Below, one piece after another: positions 8,937-16,965 of a stretch of 64,000 nt of DNA (position 1 is its first letter; every line of letters begins with the position of its first letter). The translations under genes and the position numbers were made by a program. A model generated the notes under the pieces. The model saw nothing but the letters and a program-made list of their open reading frames with translations, was not told the origin of the DNA and did no database searches. Source of the stretch: Bradyrhizobium sp. URHD0069 (GTDB lineage: Bacteria; Pseudomonadota; Alphaproteobacteria; Rhizobiales; Xanthobacteraceae); contig NZ_JNIJ01000036.1 in the NCBI RefSeq assembly GCF_000701345.1, forward strand, positions 1 through 64,000. Direction: 5' to 3'.

Positions 8937-10196
8937 CTACGTCGCGACGAGCATGTCTCGCCGGGTCGCCGCCCAGAATACCATCGCCGACAGGCTGACC
9001 GCGGCCCCAAGCAAGCAGACACCTTGCCAGCCTGCATGGGCGTAGGCAGCCGTCGTGCTGATCGCACCCAGTCCGCTGCCTACCGCGTAGAACAGCATGT
9101 ACAGGCCAACCAGTCGGCTATGCGCCTCCGGCCGGGTGCGGAAGATCATGCTCTGATTGGTGACATGAAGGGCCTGGCCGCCGAGGTCGAGCAGGACAAT
9201 CCCGATCACCAGCGCCCAGAGCGACCACGCCATCAGCGATAGCGGCCACCAGGCCAGCAACAGCAGCATGAGTGCGGCCGCACTGGTTCGCTGGCCAAAT
9301 CCCCGGTCGGCCCATTGCCCCGCGCGCGCGGCGGCGAGCGCGCCCGCGACACCCACCAGCCCGAAGGCGCCGATGACGGTGTGGGAGAATTCATAAGGCG
9401 GCGCCCGCAACGGCAATACCAGGGCGCTCCAGAAGATGCTGAAGGTCGCGAACATCAGGAGTGCGAGCATGCCGCGGATTTGCAGCACCCGTTCTTCCCG
9501 CAGCAAGGTAAACATGGAAGCGATCAGACGTGGATAGCTCGTCGCGCCGGGGGCGGGTACCAGCGCCGGCAGGCGGCGCCACAGCGGCCATGCGAGCGTC
9601 AGCATCAGCACGGCAGCGCAGAAATATACCCCGCGCCATCCGGCGAGGTCGCTGATGCCGCCCGCGAAGACACGGGCCATCAGCAGGCCGATGAACACGC
9701 CACTCTGGGCCGCGCCCACGACGCGGCCCTGCTCGTGGGGTGCGGCGGCACTGGCCGCGTAGGCGATCAGCCCCTGCGTCATCGCGGTGCCCAGCATACC
9801 AACGCCGAGCATGCCTGCCAGCAGCATCGATGCGGATTGCGCGCAGCCGACCACAGCGAGCGCGGCTACTAGCGCCAGCAATTGCACGGCCATCAGCCGG
9901 CGACGATCCACAAGATCGCCCAGCGGCACCAAAAGCAGCAAGGCAAATGCGCAACCGACTTGCGTGGCTGTGATGACACCTCCGACTACCGCATGGCTGA
10001 TATTGAAATCCAGCGCCAACGCATCCAGCAGTGGCTGTGCGTAATAGACATTTGCGACGCTCAGGGTACAGGCGGCCGCGAACAATAAGACGAGACTGCG
10101 AGGCATATCGCCTCGACGTACCGGGACATCATCTTGAGCATCGTCCTGGGCTTCGTATCGGCGCAGCACCGCCTTCAAGCTGGGAGAGGTCGTCAT
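8937..10196 (-). CDS. MFS transporter (drug-exporter type, 12 TM)
   Basis: A protein of about 419 residues from the ATG at 10196 (MTTSPSLKAV). An upstream start at 10250 would place the operator-like repeats inside the gene. After a hydrophilic N-terminus of about 35 residues there are twelve hydrophobic stretches. The loop-2 signature is PLGDLVDRRRLM and the TM5 region contains MARVFAGGISDLAGWRG. It is a proton-driven exporter of the sugar-efflux/arabinose-efflux-like branch; the substrate is unknown. It is divergent from an HxlR regulator with paired sites between them, so it is very probably controlled by that regulator. Confidence 0.88.
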   Translation of the reverse strand: MTTSPSLKAVLRRYEAQDDAQDDVPVRRGDMPRSLVLLFAAACTLSVANVYYAQPLLDALALDFNISHAVVGGVITATQVGCAFALLLLVPLGDLVDRRRLMAVQLLALVAALAVVGCAQSASMLLAGMLGVGMLGTAMTQGLIAYAASAAAPHEQGRVVGAAQSGVFIGLLMARVFAGGISDLAGWRGVYFCAAVLMLTLAWPLWRRLPALVPAPGATSYPRLIASMFTLLREERVLQIRGMLALLMFATFSIFWSALVLPLRAPPYEFSHTVIGAFGLVGVAGALAAARAGQWADRGFGQRTSAAALMLLLLAWWPLSLMAWSLWALVIGIVLLDLGGQALHVTNQSMIFRTRPEAHSRLVGLYMLFYAVGSGLGAISTTAAYAHAGWQGVCLLGAAVSLSAMVFWAATRRDMLVAT

Positions 10197-10213
10197 CGCC
10201 GGGGCCCGTCCTA

Positions 10214-10273
10214 TGTAGTTGCAAAATAAACCACTTGAACAGTTGGGCATGTAGTTTTAAATTGCAACCACTA
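10214..10273. promoter_or_regulatory. Two operator-like repeats between the MFS and HxlR genes
   Basis: Two imperfect palindromes of the same shape, TGTAGTT-(9 or 10 bases)-ACCACT, lie at 10214-10235 and 10250-10272, with starts 36 bases apart. They occupy the intergenic space between the divergent MFS and HxlR genes. HxlR/YodB-type regulators bind paired sites in such positions, so these are the probable operators, and binding could regulate both genes. Confidence 0.6.
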
Positions 10274-10301
10274 AATGGACCTTCAGGTCTGAGGAGATGC
10301 G

Positions 10302-10748
10302 ATGGCCGGTCACAAATCGATGAACGACGAATCCTGTCCCGTCGCGCGCTCCGTCGATATCGTCGGCGATCGGTGGTCGCTGCTGATTGTACGGGATGCC
10401 TTCGATGGCATGAGCCGCTTCGGCGACTTCCAGCGCAGCCTCGGCATGGCCCGCAACATCCTGTCGGACCGCCTGCACAGGCTGGTGGAGGCAGGCATCC
10501 TGGAAACCCGGGCCGCCTCGGATGGCAGCGCCTATCAGGAATACGTGCTGACGGCCAAGGGAGAGAGCCTTTTCACCGTCGTGCTGGCCCTGCGGCAATG
10601 GGGCGAAGCCCATTTGTTCGCGCGTGGGGAACGCCATTCCCAGCTGATCGACAAGCGAACGGGCAAACCCATCCCGTTGATGGCGCCCAAGGCCAGCGAC
10701 GGCAGGGGGTTGCAACACGCGAATACGGAAGTGCGGAAGGTGTCGTAG
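10302..10748 (+). CDS. HxlR-family winged-helix transcriptional regulator
   Basis: A 148-residue protein. The HxlR hallmark is at the N-terminus: CPVARSVDIVGDRWSLLIVR, followed by the winged helix FGDFQRSLGMARNILSDRL and ETRAASDGSAYQEYVLTAKG. The conserved cysteine in DESCPV is present; in some relatives it senses electrophiles or oxidants. The ATG at 10302 follows GAGGAGATGCG. It is divergent from the MFS exporter and its likely target sites lie between the two genes. The C-terminal extension (about residues 105-148) includes a GEPI-like LIDKRTGKPIPLM segment often seen in the family. Confidence 0.9.
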   Translation: MAGHKSMNDESCPVARSVDIVGDRWSLLIVRDAFDGMSRFGDFQRSLGMARNILSDRLHRLVEAGILETRAASDGSAYQEYVLTAKGESLFTVVLALRQWGEAHLFARGERHSQLIDKRTGKPIPLMAPKASDGRGLQHANTEVRKVS

Positions 10749-10831
10749 GCATAGGTGTAGGCGACAACGCATAGGGCTGGGGTAGCAGCGGAAGCGCAGC
10801 CCGCCATCAGGAATTCAACGCGAGAAGATAT

Positions 10832-10868
10832 GTGGCGGATTACGCCTCCGGCTGATCCACCCTACGGG
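10832..10868. repeat. Degenerate copy of the GGCGGATTACGC repeat
   Basis: GTGGCGGATTACGCCTCCGG followed by CTGATCCACCCTACGGG matches one arm set of the repeat at 8023-8105. It marks the left side of the AT-richer accessory block. Confidence 0.55.
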
Positions 10869-11015
10869 TTGTTCCGCTCCACGGCCTGCATCAAAGGTGC
10901 GAACACAACATGCGCGCAGACGTCAAACAGGGGATATCTCATGCTCTCGGCTTCGCTTAATCAACCATAAGTGTCAATATCGGTAAAACTTCGATCTCAA
11001 TAGGCCCAGAACCAC

Positions 11016-11738
11016 ATGGGAACCGAGACAGGGAGCGCACCAAGGACAAAGAGACGGCTCCGGGACGCGCCCAAGCCGGTGATCGAAAGATGGATGCGCA
11101 TCAGGGGAATAAGGTGGGCACACACTATTTCCCGCGCGTACATGCGTCTAAAATTGCGAATATCAGAACGTGCGCGTCGGAAGGCTCTTGAGCAAACGTT
11201 CGAAACGATCAAGTACTACGCAATCAAAAATGAGAATGGAAGGTTTCGTGGCACTTTGCTCATTGCGGATAGGGACATTCAAGCAGTCAAGATTGACGCA
11301 TTAACGCATCCTAACGAATGGAATCGCAAGCTCAGCGCTCGCATTGTCCTTCTCACGGTATACGAGTGGGACGCCGATAAGGTAACCGGGCGAACTCTTA
11401 GGGACGCCCTGGACTTGATGATGATTCCAGATGAGCTGAAATCCCAAGCGATCGCAGTACTGCGAAATCTAAGGCTTGTTCAGCGCAAGGTGACAAAGAA
11501 TTTCAGCTTTATTCGAAATGCCACTATTGCTCATAGGGATCCGAATGCATTGGCACAATATCGCGCCATCAGAGATCTAAATACCGATGAGGTCATGGCA
11601 ATCGCGGTAGAGTTTTTTGCCGCAGTCGAGCAATTCGTAGGGGTTCTCACCCAAGTTATGCTAGCTGGAAACTCACTGCAATCTTATGCCCGGCAGTGGG
11701 TCGAGAGTGAAGGCAATAGCACCGCGTCCGAGCATTGA
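11016..11738 (+). CDS. Hypothetical protein with a HEPN-like RNATIAH motif
   Basis: A 240-residue, mostly helical protein with a basic N-terminal 55 residues. Residues 163-176 read FSFIRNATIAHRDP, in which R167-N168-x4-H173 fits the R-x(4-6)-H motif of HEPN RNases and is followed by an acidic residue as in many of them. No membrane segment is visible. Base composition is visibly AT-richer than that of flanking housekeeping genes. The start is uncertain: the ATG at 11016 has no strong ribosome site, and the ATG at 11094 follows GAAAG. HEPN proteins are frequent in toxin-antitoxin and phage-defence settings, but no partner nucleotidyltransferase is adjacent, so function is open. Confidence 0.6.
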   Translation: MGTETGSAPRTKRRLRDAPKPVIERWMRIRGIRWAHTISRAYMRLKLRISERARRKALEQTFETIKYYAIKNENGRFRGTLLIADRDIQAVKIDALTHPNEWNRKLSARIVLLTVYEWDADKVTGRTLRDALDLMMIPDELKSQAIAVLRNLRLVQRKVTKNFSFIRNATIAHRDPNALAQYRAIRDLNTDEVMAIAVEFFAAVEQFVGVLTQVMLAGNSLQSYARQWVESEGNSTASEH

Positions 11739-11817
11739 TTTACCATCCGCGCCATCACGGTAACAGTTCGCCTGAGTGCGACCGTAGGCCCCGTCAACCG
11801 GAACCCGGAACCAGGGC

Positions 11818-12453
11818 ATGAAACTCTACAAATACAAATCGCTCGCTAACCTCTGGCATGTCCTCGACCCTGTCCTAAACCAGCGCCTGCACTGCGCGCA
11901 CTGGTCGACTCTAAACGATCCTCTTGAGGGCAGATTCGAGGTCTATCTGGGAAGCAAGAGCCACGGGCTCGAGTCCAGCATGGTCAACCGCATCGAGCAG
12001 GCGCGGGACGGATTCCGAATTGCATCCCTCTCGGCGACCCCTACAAACTTCCTGTTGTGGTCGCATTATGCCGATGGCCACAAGGGTGTTGCGATCGAGG
12101 TCGACATTCCGGACGGCCACCCTGATCTTACAGAAGTAGTCTACTCGCCGTTCTCGTCTGTTTTCTCGGAAAAGGAGCAAACTCGGGAAGACATGAGACA
12201 CCTGTTCAATGGAAAGGGCGAGGAGTGGGCTTATGAGGAGGAGTACCGGATCATCACTGACCGTCAGTACTTCGATTTGCCGTCAAAGCCCTGCCGCCTC
12301 CTGCTAGGTCCGATGGTCCGGCAGGAGCAGTCTTCCCTGCTTAGAAAGGCGTTATCCGATAAAATAGAGATTGTGGCGATGGATCTCGACCGGATGCAGG
12401 GTACGCTCTACGTCGTCGGGCCGACCCCGTCGCTCCAACCGGCTAGTCCGTAG
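11818..12453 (+). CDS. DUF2971 domain protein
   Basis: A 211-residue protein with the full DUF2971 pattern: N-terminal LYKYKSLANLWHVLD, LNDPLEGRFEVY, a central ASLSATPTNFLLWSHYADG followed by HKGVAIEVD, and GEEWAYEEEYRII. The family is widespread and often sits in accessory regions, and its biochemical role is not established to my knowledge. It is cytosolic by sequence. It follows the HEPN-like gene by 80 bases and the two may share a transcript, although the intervening DNA lacks obvious coupling. Confidence 0.85.
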   Translation: MKLYKYKSLANLWHVLDPVLNQRLHCAHWSTLNDPLEGRFEVYLGSKSHGLESSMVNRIEQARDGFRIASLSATPTNFLLWSHYADGHKGVAIEVDIPDGHPDLTEVVYSPFSSVFSEKEQTREDMRHLFNGKGEEWAYEEEYRIITDRQYFDLPSKPCRLLLGPMVRQEQSSLLRKALSDKIEIVAMDLDRMQGTLYVVGPTPSLQPASP

Positions 12454-12496
12454 GACGAGTTAGAGAATGCGTAAGCCGCCATTGCAAGCACAAATC

Positions 12497-12537
12497 GGTG
12501 ACGTGGTAGACGCCTCCGGCTAATCCACCTTGCGAGT
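12497..12537. repeat. Second degenerate copy of the GGCGGATTACGC repeat
   Basis: GTGACGTGGTAGACGCCTCC followed by GGCTAATCCACCTTGCGAG is a weakened copy of the repeat at 8023-8105 and 10832-10868. Together with the copy at 10832 it brackets the HEPN-like and DUF2971 genes. Confidence 0.45.
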
Positions 12538-12638
12538 TAGATCTTGACAGCGCGACTAGCACGAGAGCTTTTATGCAAACGGTGAGACCATGCATCCCAT
12601 CGCCTTAGTAGACGTGCAAGCAGTGCAGGAGATGCGTC

Positions 12639-13139
12639 GTGGATGTTTGGCCTCAGATCGTGTTCGGCGGGGTTGTCGCCGGTATAATTGCACAAGTCAT
12701 TAGCGGGCGAATTTCTCGTTCAGTTAAGGTCTCCGAGTTTCGCCAGAAGTGGATCGACGCTCTGCGTGAAGATGTCGCCGCCTATATTGGCGCCGCGCAT
12801 AAATGGGTCCGAAAATACGAAGAAATCAACAACATCATCTCGATGGAGGAAAGAGATCAGAAGGATCGCGACGAACTGTTGCCGGTTCAAAATGACGCCT
12901 TAGTAACCTTGTCGAGAATCAAGCTACGAATTAACCCGAATAAAAACCGCTACAAAAATGAAGACGACGCGTTTCTGCTGGCGCTCGAGAAGCTGATTGA
13001 TCCGAATAAGCTCCCGCCAATTGATCCTGCAACAATTGAGGTGAGTTGGCGTAAAGCGGCAGAAGAGGCGATCGAGTTGACGAGAAGAATACTAAAAAGA
13101 GAGTGGGAAGTTACGAAGCAGCCTGGCCAATGGCTCTGA
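12639..13139 (+). CDS. Membrane-anchored hypothetical protein
   Basis: A 166-residue protein with a GTG start at 12639 preceded by CAGGAGA. One N-terminal transmembrane segment (about residues 5-22, IVFGGVVAGIIAQVI) is followed by FRQKWIDALREDVAAYIGAA and a long charged helical region (about 35-165), probably cytoplasmic. I have seen the RQKWIDxLRxDxA pattern in uncharacterised proteins of accessory islands but cannot name a function. Codon use is AT-richer than in neighbouring core genes. It ends 23 bases before the start of the broken membrane-protein gene. Confidence 0.65.
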   Translation: MDVWPQIVFGGVVAGIIAQVISGRISRSVKVSEFRQKWIDALREDVAAYIGAAHKWVRKYEEINNIISMEERDQKDRDELLPVQNDALVTLSRIKLRINPNKNRYKNEDDAFLLALEKLIDPNKLPPIDPATIEVSWRKAAEEAIELTRRILKREWEVTKQPGQWL

Positions 13140-13162
13140 CATTAACCGGCGAGGAACATTAG

Positions 13163-13533
13163 GTGCTCACGATACGAAAGCTCGGACTAGGATTCTTGTA
13201 CATCGTTGCCGTGGCTTATTTCGGCAGTGCTGGCAGCTTTTCTTGCGGCTTATCGAGCTAACATAGATTGGTTGATCGTCCTCGGTGCGTTCTGGCTCGG
13301 TGCTTTCCTGGGAACTTTGCTGGGCTTCTACATTCACGAGGCTGAAGAATGGGGACCGCGCGCCTTGGCGGCTTCGATTTGGGTCGTGGCCGGCAGTAGC
13401 GCCCTAGTTCTTTTGCAGTTCCTCAGTCCGAGTACCGGAGTACGGGAGGTATGGTTTTATCCGATTTGGAATTGTCGGCGGATTTATCGTTGGTACGATT
13501 TGGGAATATGTAGATCCACCGGTCTCCGGATAG
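13163..13533 (+). pseudogene. Small multi-pass membrane protein gene, apparently frameshifted twice
   Basis: A GTG at 13163 with GAGGAAC in front starts MLTIRKLGLGFLYIVAV but runs into a stop near 13260. From about 13206 the hydrophobic sequence continues in another frame (LISAVLAAFLAAYRANIDWL, then VLGAFWLGAFLGTLLGFYIH, up to LVLLQFLS). After about 13440 sense returns in a third frame as YGFIRFGIVGGFIVGTIW, then EYVDPPVSG and a stop at 13531-13533. Joined, these give a protein of about 120 residues with three or four membrane spans. Both shifts go the same way (one extra base each). It is either a decayed gene or sequence error. Family not recognised. Confidence 0.5.
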
Positions 13534-13556
13534 TCTGATTTTCCAAGATAAGTCGA

Positions 13557-14525
13557 CTATACCTCGATCATCAAGACATCCGCCTGCCCGGGAAAGCTAA
13601 AGCGCTCGGTTTCGTCCAACAGGTCGTTGATCGTCACGAACGCGTAGTCCAGAAGCATCAACGCCTCTGAAGGCGATAATGCTTTTTCGGTGATCAAGTT
13701 CATTGGGGTGGCGTGAAGCAGCTTGCTGGTGTAGCTGTAGAGGAAGTCGTACTGGGCTTTCATGCCGACCTCACGGGCACGGTCACTCCAGTTCCAGCGA
13801 GATTTTGCGCGTGTCAACATTGCGGGGGTCAGAAGGGTGTTCTTTACTCCCTCATAGCGAGCAAGATGCGTCTCGATCTCGGTAAGCGTCGCGCGATGCC
13901 GCGGTATCACCTCTTCGCGCAACAGGTGGCATTGATAGGCGTAACTGTTGAACTGTGCAGCGGCGGCATAGAGCGCGAAGTTTCGGCGAACGCGCATGTC
14001 CAACTCACTCGTGAGCGCCCGGTGAGTCTCCCCTGCTCTTTGAACCTCCGCTTCGCTCGGATCTTCTGCCTCCATTACGGAGGCGAAAGCAGTATCGAGA
14101 TTATCGCCGTCCAGCTTGTCGTATTCCTCGAATAGCGCGATCTCGCCCTCTACCTTGGCGATCATGTTCCCCGTGTTCTGCTTTTGCTGAATTAAGAGCT
14201 GCTCATAGAACACGAGCCCGTACTGCGGGTCGCGATTGAACAGCCGGAGCCAGACAAGATTCTCGAAGAGGTTGCGTGCAATCGCAAGCAGCTCGAACGT
14301 CTCGTACTCGCCATCTCGTGTGAGCAGCCCTTTGAGCTTGTCGAGGGTACCGATTTGCGCTCGTAAGATCCAGATAAGAGGCGAGTGCTGATGGTCAAGT
14401 TTGCTGGCGAAGGTAGCGGTGAGAAAAAATAGTTTGCCTTTCACCCTACCACGGATCACGGGCTCGCGCTCCGCAACTAGGCCCCGGATTTCTTTCAAGA
14501 GCTGCTCTGAGGTTCTCAAGAGCAT
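13557..14525 (-). CDS. DUF5677-like hypothetical protein
   Basis: A 322-residue soluble, largely helical protein. The segment FELLAIARNLFENLVWLRLF (about 77-96) and a late LYSYTSKLLHATPMNL (about 270-285) resemble the R-x-x-x-E and S-x-x-x-H blocks of the DUF5677 family, which I recall as helical and sometimes HEPN-related. That relation is an inference. No membrane segment or signal peptide is visible. It is transcribed toward the accessory genes and its start lies 160 bases from the 3' end of guaA. Function unknown. Confidence 0.6.
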   Translation of the reverse strand: MLLRTSEQLLKEIRGLVAEREPVIRGRVKGKLFFLTATFASKLDHQHSPLIWILRAQIGTLDKLKGLLTRDGEYETFELLAIARNLFENLVWLRLFNRDPQYGLVFYEQLLIQQKQNTGNMIAKVEGEIALFEEYDKLDGDNLDTAFASVMEAEDPSEAEVQRAGETHRALTSELDMRVRRNFALYAAAAQFNSYAYQCHLLREEVIPRHRATLTEIETHLARYEGVKNTLLTPAMLTRAKSRWNWSDRAREVGMKAQYDFLYSYTSKLLHATPMNLITEKALSPSEALMLLDYAFVTINDLLDETERFSFPGQADVLMIEV

Positions 14526-14684
14526 TCAGCTCTACCCCTTCATTGTAGCCGGAACGAGGTCTGGCGAGCGCGAACCGCGCCTTGTCAGCTGTATGCCGGA
14601 GATGGCGCGAGAGCGAATACACGATACCATGCGAGGTAGAAACTTAATCAGAAAGCCACAAGCACCGGCAAAGACTGCGCTCCC

Positions 14685-16280
14685 CTACTCCCACTCAATC
14701 GTCCCCGGCGGCTTGCTCGTCACGTCATACACCACCCGGTTAACGCCCTTCACCTCGTTGATGATCCGCGTCGCGGTCTCGCCCAAAAACTTCATGTCGA
14801 ACGCATAAAAATCCGCGGTCATGCCGTCGGTCGAAGTCACGGCGCGCAGGCCGACGACATATTCGTAGGTGCGCCCGTCGCCCATCACGCCGACGGTCTT
14901 CACCGGCAGCAGCACGGCGAAGGCCTGCCAGATCTTGTCGTACAGGCCGGCCTTGCGGATCTGATCGATATAGACGGCGTCGGCGTTGCGAAGGATCTCG
15001 AGTTTTTCCGGCGTGATCTCGCCGGGGCAGCGGATCGCAAGGCCGGGCCCGGGGAATGGATGCCGGCCGACAAAGATTTCGGGCAGGCCGAGTTCGCGGC
15101 CCAATACGCGCACTTCGTCCTTGAACAATTCGCGCAAGGGTTCGACCAGCTTCATGTTCATGCGCGCGGGCAGACCGCCGACATTGTGGTGCGATTTTAT
15201 CGTCACCGACGGGCCGCCGGTGAAAGAGACGCTTTCGATCACGTCGGGATAAAGGGTGCCCTGCGCCAGGAATTCGGCGCCGCCAATTTTCTTCGCTTCC
15301 GCGTCGAACACATCGATGAACAGGCGGCCGATGGCCTTGCGCTTCTGTTCGGGGTCGCTGACGCCGGCCAGCTCGCCGAGGAATTGTTTCGAAGCATCAA
15401 CATGTACCAGCGGGATGTTGTAGTGGTGACGAAACAGGTCGACCACCGTCTCGGCTTCATTAAGCCGCAGCAACCCGTGATCGACGAACACGCAGGTGAG
15501 CTGATCGCCGATCGCCTCGTGGATCAGCACCGCGGCGACGGCGGAATCGACGCCGCCGGACAAGCCGCAGATCACCTTGCCCTTGCCGACCTGCTTGCGG
15601 ATTTTCTCGATCGCTTCCTCGCGGAACGCGCGCATGGTCCAGTCGCCGGTTAATCCAGCGACCTTGCGCACGAAATTGCGGAGCAGTTTCGCGCCGTCGG
15701 GCGTATGCACCACCTCAGGGTGGAACATCAGCCCGTAATATTTTCGCTTCTCGTCCTGAATCACGGCGAACGGCGCATTGGCTGACACGCCCGCGACGGC
15801 AAAGCCCGGCGGCATTTTTGTGATGCGGTCGCCGTGGCTCATCCAGACCGGATGCCGCTCGCCCATGCCCCAGGTGGAATCGAACAGCGCGCTTGCGGCC
15901 TTGACCTCGACGTCGGCGCGGCCGAACTCGCGGTGATGCCCGCCCTCGACGCTGCCGCCGAGCTGGGCGGCCATGGTCATCTGGCCATAGCAGATGCCGA
16001 GCACGGGAACGCCGGAATCGAAGATCGCCTGCGGCGCGCGCGGCGAGCCCTCTTCGTGCACCGATTCCGGCCCGCCGGAGAGGATCACCGCCTTCGGCTT
16101 CATCTCGGCAAAGGCCGCTTCCGCCTTCTGGAACGGCACGATTTCGGAGTAGACGCCCTCCTCCCGCACCCGGCGCGCAATCAGTTGCGTCACCTGGCTG
16201 CCGAAATCGACGATCAGAATCTTGTCATGCGCCGAGGCCACCGAAGGCGTCGACTCGCGGGCTGGCTGGGCTGCTGTCAT
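14685..16280 (-). CDS. guaA: GMP synthase (glutamine-hydrolysing)
   Basis: A 531-residue protein that converts XMP to GMP using glutamine and ATP, in the last step of de novo GMP synthesis. The N-terminal class I amidotransferase domain has its nucleophile in GICYGQMTMAAQLGG and the His-Glu pair in MFHPEVVHT. The ATP-pyrophosphatase domain has the P-loop SGGVDSAVAAVL. The C-terminal dimerisation domain ends TIEWE, as in the family. The ATG at 16280 (MTAAQPARES) is preferred over an upstream TTG. The 3' end of guaA is a known integration site for genomic islands in several bacteria, and here it borders the accessory block at 10.8-14.6 kb. guaB is in the same window at 21.9 kb. Confidence 0.98.
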   Translation of the reverse strand: MTAAQPARESTPSVASAHDKILIVDFGSQVTQLIARRVREEGVYSEIVPFQKAEAAFAEMKPKAVILSGGPESVHEEGSPRAPQAIFDSGVPVLGICYGQMTMAAQLGGSVEGGHHREFGRADVEVKAASALFDSTWGMGERHPVWMSHGDRITKMPPGFAVAGVSANAPFAVIQDEKRKYYGLMFHPEVVHTPDGAKLLRNFVRKVAGLTGDWTMRAFREEAIEKIRKQVGKGKVICGLSGGVDSAVAAVLIHEAIGDQLTCVFVDHGLLRLNEAETVVDLFRHHYNIPLVHVDASKQFLGELAGVSDPEQKRKAIGRLFIDVFDAEAKKIGGAEFLAQGTLYPDVIESVSFTGGPSVTIKSHHNVGGLPARMNMKLVEPLRELFKDEVRVLGRELGLPEIFVGRHPFPGPGLAIRCPGEITPEKLEILRNADAVYIDQIRKAGLYDKIWQAFAVLLPVKTVGVMGDGRTYEYVVGLRAVTSTDGMTADFYAFDMKFLGETATRIINEVKGVNRVVYDVTSKPPGTIEWE

Positions 16281-16346
16281 GGGAAGCAATTACGCGACGG
16301 GGCGCGGGCTCGCAACCGCACAAACGACTGGCCCACATTCTTCTGA

Positions 16347-16610
16347 TTGGGATCGACAAGCTCCTGTAGGTCAGTATTATTGACCCAATTTGCGCGGCAA
16401 AACCGGCTTCAAACCTATTGGGGCAAGGCGCTCCAGTTGCTGCCCGATCTGCACTTCGAGCTGATCGATCTTTTCGTCAGCCCCGGCAGCATCGTTGTGT
16501 TCTACAAGAACGACCGCGGCGCCAAGGTTTGCGAATATCTGAGGCTCGATGCGCAAGGCAAGATCATGGTGCTTAAACCCATCATTGCACAACGTAGGGC
16601 TTCCCCATGA
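16347..16610 (+). pseudogene. C-terminal remnant of an NTF2/SnoaL-like protein gene
   Basis: From about 16400 the plus strand encodes QTYWGKALQLLPDLHFELID followed by a FVSPGSIVVFYKNDRG segment, the second half of a SnoaL-like domain. The first half (helices and the conserved N-terminal strand) is missing, and the residues before QTYW do not look like the family. It is probably a 5'-truncated gene, though a short real protein cannot be excluded. The stop overlaps the start of the cupin gene by 4 bases. Confidence 0.5.
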
Positions 16611-16939
16611 AGATTCCAGCCTTGCCCTTTACCGTCACAGACTGGAGCAAAGTTCCTGCCACGGCGCATCCGGGCGAAACGGGTCAGGCGCTCTGGCGCA
16701 CCCTGAATATCGGCGATCTGCGTGTCCGGATGGTCGAGTACACGTCCGGCTACCTCGCCGATCACTGGTGCGACCGAGGTCATGTGCTCTACGTGCTGCA
16801 GGGCGAACTCGAGACCGAATTGCGCGACGGCCGCTCATTCACATTGCTGCCGGGCATGAGCTACCAAGTGTCGGACTTCGGCGACGCGCCACATCGGTCA
16901 TCGACGAAGACCGGTGCGAAGATCTTCATCGTCGATTGA
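16607..16939 (+). CDS. DHCW-motif cupin-fold protein
   Basis: A 110-residue single-domain cupin with YLADHWCDRGHVLYVLQGEL (metal ligands H and H in DHW..GH), ETELRDGRSFTLLPGMSYQV and APHRSSTKTGAKIFIVD. The D-H-W/C-C motif identifies a small uncharacterised cupin family that probably binds a divalent metal. It is likely cytosolic. It overlaps the upstream remnant by 4 bases and converges with the rRNA methyltransferase gene. Confidence 0.85.
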   Translation: MKIPALPFTVTDWSKVPATAHPGETGQALWRTLNIGDLRVRMVEYTSGYLADHWCDRGHVLYVLQGELETELRDGRSFTLLPGMSYQVSDFGDAPHRSSTKTGAKIFIVD

Positions 16940-16965
16940 CGGAGCCTGTCAGATGAGCCGCCAAT

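Noticed and set aside
14640..14720. Possible att-type duplication of the guaA 3' end in the accessory block
   Set aside because: I looked for a second copy of the last guaA codons between 10.7 and 14.6 kb and found none, so no attachment site is claimed.
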